From DATDPY01 sp964395765 (GTDB lineage: Bacteria; Bacteroidota; Bacteroidia; Cytophagales; Cyclobacteriaceae), in contig CAYNCU010000065.1 of assembly GCA_964395765.1 (NCBI GenBank), positions 1-18,982 of the forward strand: DNA of 18,982 nucleotides. The letters are read 5' to 3'. This document shows positions 15,235-18,982 of this stretch, in pieces. A model generated the notes under the pieces. The model was not told the DNA's origin. It ran no database searches and was given only the letters and a program-made list of their open reading frames with translations. The translations under genes and the position numbers were made by a program. How positions within the stretch are numbered: the first letter of the stretch is position 1; every line of letters begins with the position of its first letter.

Positions 15235-15261
15235 GGTTGTTTAAGAACCTGTTAAACAGGT
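15235..15261. promoter_or_regulatory. Overlapping palindromes in nrdB/rplU intergenic region
   Basis: Three overlapping inverted repeats share bases: GGTT/AACC (15235-15249), GTTTAA/TTAAAC (15239-15257) and a 7-1-7 palindrome ACCTGTT-A-AACAGGT (15247-15261). The first part repeats the motif found before corA. It lies 80 bases upstream of the rplU -33 element. Confidence 0.45.
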
Positions 15262-15342
15262 AAATCATAATCAAAGCTTGATTTAAAAAATATTTAATAG
15301 TTTTGTAAAAATTTGATAATAATAAACTTTCAACAACCTGAT

Positions 15343-15372
15343 TTGTGAGGATTTAAAAAAGGTATATCTTTG
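15343..15372 (+). promoter_or_regulatory. Bacteroidota-type promoter of rplU-rpmA
   Basis: TTG at 15343-15345 (within TTTG), a 19-base spacer and a perfect TATCTTTG at 15365-15372 fit the -33/-7 consensus TTTG...TAnnTTTG of this phylum. Transcription would begin near 15377-15380, about 20 bases before the rplU ATG at 15400. The leader carries a clear AAAGGAG (15385-15391), a stronger Shine-Dalgarno than elsewhere in the window. Confidence 0.8.
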
Positions 15373-15399
15373 CAATCCGTTTTTAAAGGAGTATAACCG

Positions 15400-15711
15400 A
15401 TGTATGCTATCGTAGATATTGCAGGAAGACAGTTCAAAGTAACTAAAGATCAGCAGATCTTTACGCCCCTGCTGGAAGGAAAACCGGGATCAAAGGTTGA
15501 ATTTAAAGATGTCCTGCTGCTGGATGACGACGGTAAAATAAGCGTCGGAGAACCGACCGTTAAGGGCGCTAAAGTTTCCGGGAAAATTATTGAACATGTA
15601 AAAGGCGATAAGGTGATCGTCTTTAAAAAGAAAAAGCGCAAGGATTATAAAAAGAAAAACGGCCATCGTCAGAATTTTTCAAAAGTATTGATCGAAGAAA
15701 TTAAAAGCTAG
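15400..15711 (+). CDS. rplU: 50S ribosomal protein L21
   Basis: L21 is a small 23S rRNA-binding protein of the large subunit. The 103 residues are the normal length. It starts MYAIVDIAGRQFKVTKDQQI, the family hallmark, has VLLLDDDGKISVGEPTVKGAKV in the middle, and ends with the basic KKKKRKDYKKKNGHRQNFSK-type RNA-binding tail. Start choice is firm: a consensus Shine-Dalgarno AAAGGAG lies nine bases upstream. It is followed five bases later by rpmA, the near-universal L21-L27 pair. The adjacent obg gene seen in many other bacteria is absent here. Confidence 0.98.
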   Translation: MYAIVDIAGRQFKVTKDQQIFTPLLEGKPGSKVEFKDVLLLDDDGKISVGEPTVKGAKVSGKIIEHVKGDKVIVFKKKKRKDYKKKNGHRQNFSKVLIEEIKS

Positions 15712-15716
15712 AAGAA

Positions 15717-15971
15717 ATGGCACATAAAAAAGGAGCCGGGAGTTCAAGGAACGGGCGTGATTCTCACAGCCAGCGATTAGGTATTAAGATTTTCGGGGGG
15801 CAGGACGCCAAAGCCGGCAATATTATTGTCAGACAAAGGGGAACCAGGCATCATCCAGGCAAAAATGTCGGCATTGGAAAAGATCATACGCTTTTCGCGC
15901 TGATCGACGGCAAAGTTGAATTCAGGAAAGGCAGGAAGGAAAGATCCTTTGTTTCGGTGATACCGGAGTAA
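15717..15971 (+). CDS. rpmA: 50S ribosomal protein L27
   Basis: L27 lies near the peptidyl-transferase centre, with its flexible N-terminus reaching toward the tRNA ends. The 84 residues are the usual length. It starts MAHKKGAGSSRNGRDSHSQR directly, with no cleavable N-terminal extension of the kind found in some Firmicutes. The conserved middle QRGTRHHPGKNVGIGKDHTLF is present. It is cotranscribed with rplU (five-base gap) and followed 24 bases later by a strong terminator, so the operon is just these two genes. Confidence 0.98.
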   Translation: MAHKKGAGSSRNGRDSHSQRLGIKIFGGQDAKAGNIIVRQRGTRHHPGKNVGIGKDHTLFALIDGKVEFRKGRKERSFVSVIPE

Positions 15972-15995
15972 GAGAAATCATGTGATATTATACGG

Positions 15996-16017
15996 GCCCT
16001 CTGATGAGGGCTTTTTT
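15996..16017 (+). terminator. Rho-independent terminator of rplU-rpmA
   Basis: The stem GCCCTC (15996-16001) / GAGGGC (16006-16011) has loop TGAT and is followed by six T (16012-16017). It ends the ribosomal protein operon. Confidence 0.92.
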
Positions 16018-16114
16018 ATTGCTCTTATTTTCATTAATACAAGCCCGGGTTCTCCTGGATATGAATGAACTTTTTATTTTCCGCTAATGTTATGCTAATG
16101 AATTCTGCCGTATT

Positions 16115-17224
16115 ATGAAACCATTTATTTTTCTTTACTTATCGTCAATATTTTTATTATTCCCCGGCTGTAGAACTGATGATAATCCGACCGTTTCTTC
16201 AATCCTGAAATTTGAGAAAAAAGGGCTTGCGGTTTCGACAACAGATATTACTACCGAAATTCCGGAAAATGATTCTGTTCTTTTTCCGGATTTTACAATA
16301 ATGGCCATAGATATCCAGGATGATGGAAGCGTTTGGTTCTATGCAAATGTTCCTGATAGCTCATTCCTGGTTCAATACACCGGGCAAAAGGCATTTTTAT
16401 ATACTTTCCCCGGCTATCCTGGCGGCTGCCCCTACCTCCGGGAGATCTGTCACAACGCCAACGGTCATATCTTCTTCAGCGGATTCCGAGGATTAATGGA
16501 ATACGATAAAACAGGATTCAACCAATACCTGGCTGAAGATACGCCAATAAATGAACTAAGAGCTATCAGCGTTTGCACCGACAGGGGAAACAATATCTGG
16601 TTTTCCTTAAATGATGTTAAAAAGGGAGGTGTTGTGAAAACCGATTTGAAAACCTGGCAGTATTTTACTCCTGAAAATACACCCATGCCAAACCGGCTGA
16701 TCAGAAATATCGAAGTTGATGCAATCAACCGGGTATGGATGACCAATAACGATTATGTCGGCGATGGAGCTATAGTGCAATACAGTCAGGGTACCTGGAA
16801 GGTTTATCCGCTTGCATTATATTATATTATAAATCTTACTATCAATACAAGGAATCATGTTTTTGCATTTATCGATTACGGCCTTTCTTCAATAAACTCG
16901 CATCCGGAAGGGCCCTTTGTTATGGAATATGATGATAGTGCTTGGAAAAATATTTTAACCTGTGATTCTTTGGTGGCAAAGGATTGTATAAACATATCTT
17001 TCGCTGGTATAACATCCGACAGAAATGGAAATATCTGGATCGTCCTCATTGGGCACGAGACATCTGACACATACACCCTTTACCGGTATGATGGAGTCAG
17101 ATGGTTGAAAATTAAAAATTTAAACTGTACCGTTTTTTGCATGGAAGAATACCCGGATGGATCGATTTGGCTGGGCACTTCGGGGGGAATAATCAAATTC
17201 AAACCGGCTTCAACAATAATGTGA
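16115..17224 (+). CDS. Lipoprotein with seven-bladed beta-propeller (two-component-propeller-like repeats)
   Basis: This 369-residue protein has a lipoprotein signal (1-18, FLLFPG) and Cys19 as the likely lipid site, though the lipobox is slightly irregular. The rest shows seven spaced repeats of the form hydrophobic-D-x-x-G-x-hydrophobic-W, at about 61-76 (AIDIQDDGSVWFY), 108-123, 148-165 (CTDRGNNIWFSL), 195-210 (NIEVDAINRVWMT), 239-253, 292-311 (ITSDRNGNIWIVL) and 339-355 (EYPDGSIWLGTSGG). These resemble the propeller repeats of Bacteroidota hybrid sensors, but no kinase or DNA-binding domain follows. It is thus a stand-alone periplasmic or surface propeller, possibly binding a ligand or protein. 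No partner gene is adjacent. Lipoprotein and fold are well supported; the function is unknown. Confidence 0.8.
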   Translation: MKPFIFLYLSSIFLLFPGCRTDDNPTVSSILKFEKKGLAVSTTDITTEIPENDSVLFPDFTIMAIDIQDDGSVWFYANVPDSSFLVQYTGQKAFLYTFPGYPGGCPYLREICHNANGHIFFSGFRGLMEYDKTGFNQYLAEDTPINELRAISVCTDRGNNIWFSLNDVKKGGVVKTDLKTWQYFTPENTPMPNRLIRNIEVDAINRVWMTNNDYVGDGAIVQYSQGTWKVYPLALYYIINLTINTRNHVFAFIDYGLSSINSHPEGPFVMEYDDSAWKNILTCDSLVAKDCINISFAGITSDRNGNIWIVLIGHETSDTYTLYRYDGVRWLKIKNLNCTVFCMEEYPDGSIWLGTSGGIIKFKPASTIM

Positions 17225-17358
17225 CCGGACGCTTGCCTAAAAATTTTTTCTGTTACCATTTCAAGGATACTGGCTAATAGGCCTTTATATCCTGCATTTC
17301 TCAATGCGGGTCATGCCCGGCACATAAATTCTCAAATAAAAGTATTGACAGTTTCCGG

Positions 17359-17982
17359 TCAGAAAATGTGATAGCTCATTATTTGATGAATGAAACTTAC
17401 GAGTACCGAGGGATAGATAACGATAGTGAAGAAAATACCGAACAGAGCACCGTAGATATGAGCATCATGATTTACATTATCCGCCATTCGTTTTCCTTCA
17501 TAATAGGAATAAAGCAGGTATAAGAAACCGAAGATGAAGCCGGGAATTCCGATCGGAATAAAAATAATACTGATCTTATTCACCGGATTGAATAATATAC
17601 TACTGAACAATACAGCACTTACTGCCCCTGAAGCCCCGAGACTGTTATAGGCCGGAAAGTTCCTGTATTTAATATAGGAAGGAATGTCGGCTATTACCAT
17701 TCCGGCGAAGTAAAGGACCAGGAAATAAATATATCCGCTGTTGCCATAAAATACCCTGAAGATCTGTTCGACCACCGTGCCGAAATAATACAGGGTTATC
17801 ATATTGAATAACAGGTGAATATAATCGTGATGGACCAGGCCGGATGAGATAAAGCGGTAATATTCCCGGTTATGTTTTACGCGATAAGGATTCATCATCC
17901 AGCGTGACATCCGCTCTGTATTGTTCCAGGCTACTATGCTTACAATTACAGTAATGGCGATCAACAGGATGGTAAGTGTCAT
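17359..17982 (-). CDS. Rhomboid family intramembrane serine protease
   Basis: This predicted intramembrane protease cuts transmembrane substrates in the inner membrane. The 207 residues contain about six hydrophobic segments. Family marks are visible: HLLFNM (56-61) at the second segment, the catalytic serine in GASGA (116-120, Ser118) and the catalytic histidine in AHIYGALFG (174-182, His175). It has no extra soluble domain. It lies seven bases after the polyprenyl synthetase stop codon, so the two are cotranscribed; a functional link between them is not evident. It converges on the propeller lipoprotein gene. Substrates are unknown. Confidence 0.93.
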   Translation of the reverse strand: MTLTILLIAITVIVSIVAWNNTERMSRWMMNPYRVKHNREYYRFISSGLVHHDYIHLLFNMITLYYFGTVVEQIFRVFYGNSGYIYFLVLYFAGMVIADIPSYIKYRNFPAYNSLGASGAVSAVLFSSILFNPVNKISIIFIPIGIPGFIFGFLYLLYSYYEGKRMADNVNHDAHIYGALFGIFFTIVIYPSVLVSFIHQIMSYHIF

Positions 17983-17988
17983 TTCTAT

Positions 17989-18972
17989 TTATTTTTCACG
18001 ATGGATCAGTTCACCGACATATTCTTTAAGATCGGTTTTTTTCGGCTGCGGAACATCCAGCTCCTGGAAGGCGGCGAAGCCTCGTTTAAAATATTCATCT
18101 ATCTCTTCCAACGTCATTTGGCGAACCTCAAGTTTATCGAATATTTCCGTGACCGATTTGATTTTCTCGTCATTTTGAAATTGCTTGCGAGATAGCCAGC
18201 GATTAAGTTCTTCTTTTAATTCACCATCTGCCAGTTCAACCGCTTTTGTAAGCAAGTAGGTTTTTTTATTGGAGATAATATCACCTCCCAATTGCTTACC
18301 GAAACCCGCATTGCCCGGGTAAACATCCAGCAGGTCATCCATCAATTGGAAGCCAATGCCGACATTCAATCCGAATTCTTTCAGAAGGCATACTTGCTTT
18401 TCCCCCGCTCCGGCCACAAAAGCACCCAATTCAAGACTGAAACCTATCAATGCCGCAGTCTTGAGCTTGATCATTTCAATATAGTGGTCTTCCGTTATTG
18501 GCCCTGAGGTTTCATAATTCATATCCAGTTGCTGGCCTTCGCAAACCCGGGCGGCACAATCATTGAATCTCCGGATCACATCAGTTAACAGTGAGGGTGC
18601 TATATTAAGAAAAAGATCATAAGTCCTTACCAACATAACATCGCCGGACAAAATAGCAGTATTAATATCCCACTTTTCATGCACGGTCGGCTTTCCCCTA
18701 CGTATGGGGGCCTGGTCCATGACATCATCATGCATCAGGGTGAAATTATGAAATGTCTCAATTGCTATAGCCGGGTCAAGGATGGGCGATATACTTCCTT
18801 CGCAGAACAATTCATAGGAGAGTAAGGCCAGTAAGGGTCGCAATCTTTTGCCTCCCAAACCCATAATATAATCTATCGGATCATATAGATTGTCCGGGGT
18901 ATTTCCGAAATTGAGCTGGCTGATCCTATCGTTAATAATATTCAGTAACTCCTTTGGCCTATTCATTATCAT
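17989..18972 (-). CDS. Polyprenyl diphosphate synthase (GGPP/FPP synthase-like)
   Basis: The enzyme condenses isopentenyl diphosphate onto an allylic diphosphate to build isoprenoid chains. It has 327 residues in the all-helical trans-prenyltransferase fold. Visible motifs: GGKRLRP (40-46), the first aspartate motif DDVMD (82-86) with RRGKPT (91-96), KTAALI (171-176) and the second motif GFQLMDDLLD (207-216). The first motif has two residues between aspartates (DDxxD), without the insertion of bacterial FPP synthases. Phe77 sits five residues before it, which by analogy with archaeal enzymes suggests a C20 product (inference). The start could be ATG at 18972 or at 18966; only ten bases upstream are in the window, so a longer N-terminus cannot be ruled out. 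It is followed by the rhomboid gene. Confidence 0.93.
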   Translation of the reverse strand: MIMNRPKELLNIINDRISQLNFGNTPDNLYDPIDYIMGLGGKRLRPLLALLSYELFCEGSISPILDPAIAIETFHNFTLMHDDVMDQAPIRRGKPTVHEKWDINTAILSGDVMLVRTYDLFLNIAPSLLTDVIRRFNDCAARVCEGQQLDMNYETSGPITEDHYIEMIKLKTAALIGFSLELGAFVAGAGEKQVCLLKEFGLNVGIGFQLMDDLLDVYPGNAGFGKQLGGDIISNKKTYLLTKAVELADGELKEELNRWLSRKQFQNDEKIKSVTEIFDKLEVRQMTLEEIDEYFKRGFAAFQELDVPQPKKTDLKEYVGELIHREK

Positions 18973-18982
18973 CGGAAAGTTC

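Larger units (their letters stand above)
15042..15399. other. Divergent regulatory region between nrdB and rplU
   Basis: This 358-base non-coding region serves nrdB (minus) and rplU (plus). It contains possible NrdR sites and a weak nrdB promoter near 15105-15170, overlapping palindromes at 15235-15261 and a strong rplU promoter at 15343-15372. The remainder is AT-rich with no further structure noted. Confidence 0.6.

Noticed and set aside
17294..17320. Two small hairpins (GCATT/AATGC and CGGG/CCCG) between the propeller and rhomboid genes
   Set aside because: Stems of only four to five base pairs with no T-run on either strand; not convincing terminators.
1..18982. Defence system, CRISPR array, prophage, insertion sequence, tRNA or rRNA
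   Set aside because: I looked on both strands and saw no transposase, integrase, nuclease cluster, regular spacer array or tRNA/rRNA sequence.

Overview
The window looks like ordinary chromosomal DNA of a member of the phylum Bacteroidota, probably environmental; I cannot name the genus. Three things point there. The clearest promoter, in front of rplU, is of the -33 TTG / -7 TAnnTTTG type. The class I ribonucleotide reductase is of the eukaryote-like type and arranged nrdB-nrdA. The accessory content (lipocalin-like lipoprotein, CHASE2 protein without an output domain, Crp/Fnr regulator, propeller lipoprotein) also fits. Intergenic DNA is AT-rich and Shine-Dalgarno sequences are mostly weak. 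I see no tRNA, rRNA, CRISPR array, phage gene or transposase.

Layout. Positions 1-2124 hold a divergent pair: a secreted FecR-like/fibronectin-like protein running off the left edge (minus) and a multi-pass CHASE2 membrane protein (plus). A Crp/Fnr regulator (2501-3139, plus) converges on acetyl-CoA synthetase acs (3212-5110, minus). Next on the minus strand is a two-gene operon, apbE then a ZIP-type metal transporter (7247 down to 5444). Diverging from it on the plus strand are ruvB and queG, joined by an ATGA overlap, then a small lipocalin-like lipoprotein closed by a strong terminator. On the minus strand follow corA and, further upstream, the nrdB-nrdA operon. nrdB diverges from rplU-rpmA (ribosomal proteins L21 and L27), which ends in a textbook terminator. 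A seven-bladed propeller lipoprotein follows (16115-17224, plus). The right end is a minus-strand pair, a polyprenyl synthetase and a rhomboid protease.

Most genes are housekeeping: acetate activation, Holliday-junction branch migration, queuosine tRNA modification, Mg2+/Co2+ transport, dNTP synthesis, ribosome assembly and isoprenoid chain elongation. No new enzymatic or defence system is evident. The most unusual signals are non-coding. Two intergenic regions carry degenerate seven-base repeats in inverted pairs (about 5262-5445 and 7364-7458), and a third has an eight-base repeat (2174-2205). A palindromic motif is shared between the corA upstream region and the nrdB/rplU intergenic region, and a possible NrdR double operator overlies the putative nrdB promoter. 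The left-edge FecR-like/CHASE2 pair is the best candidate for a poorly understood extracytoplasmic sensory module.
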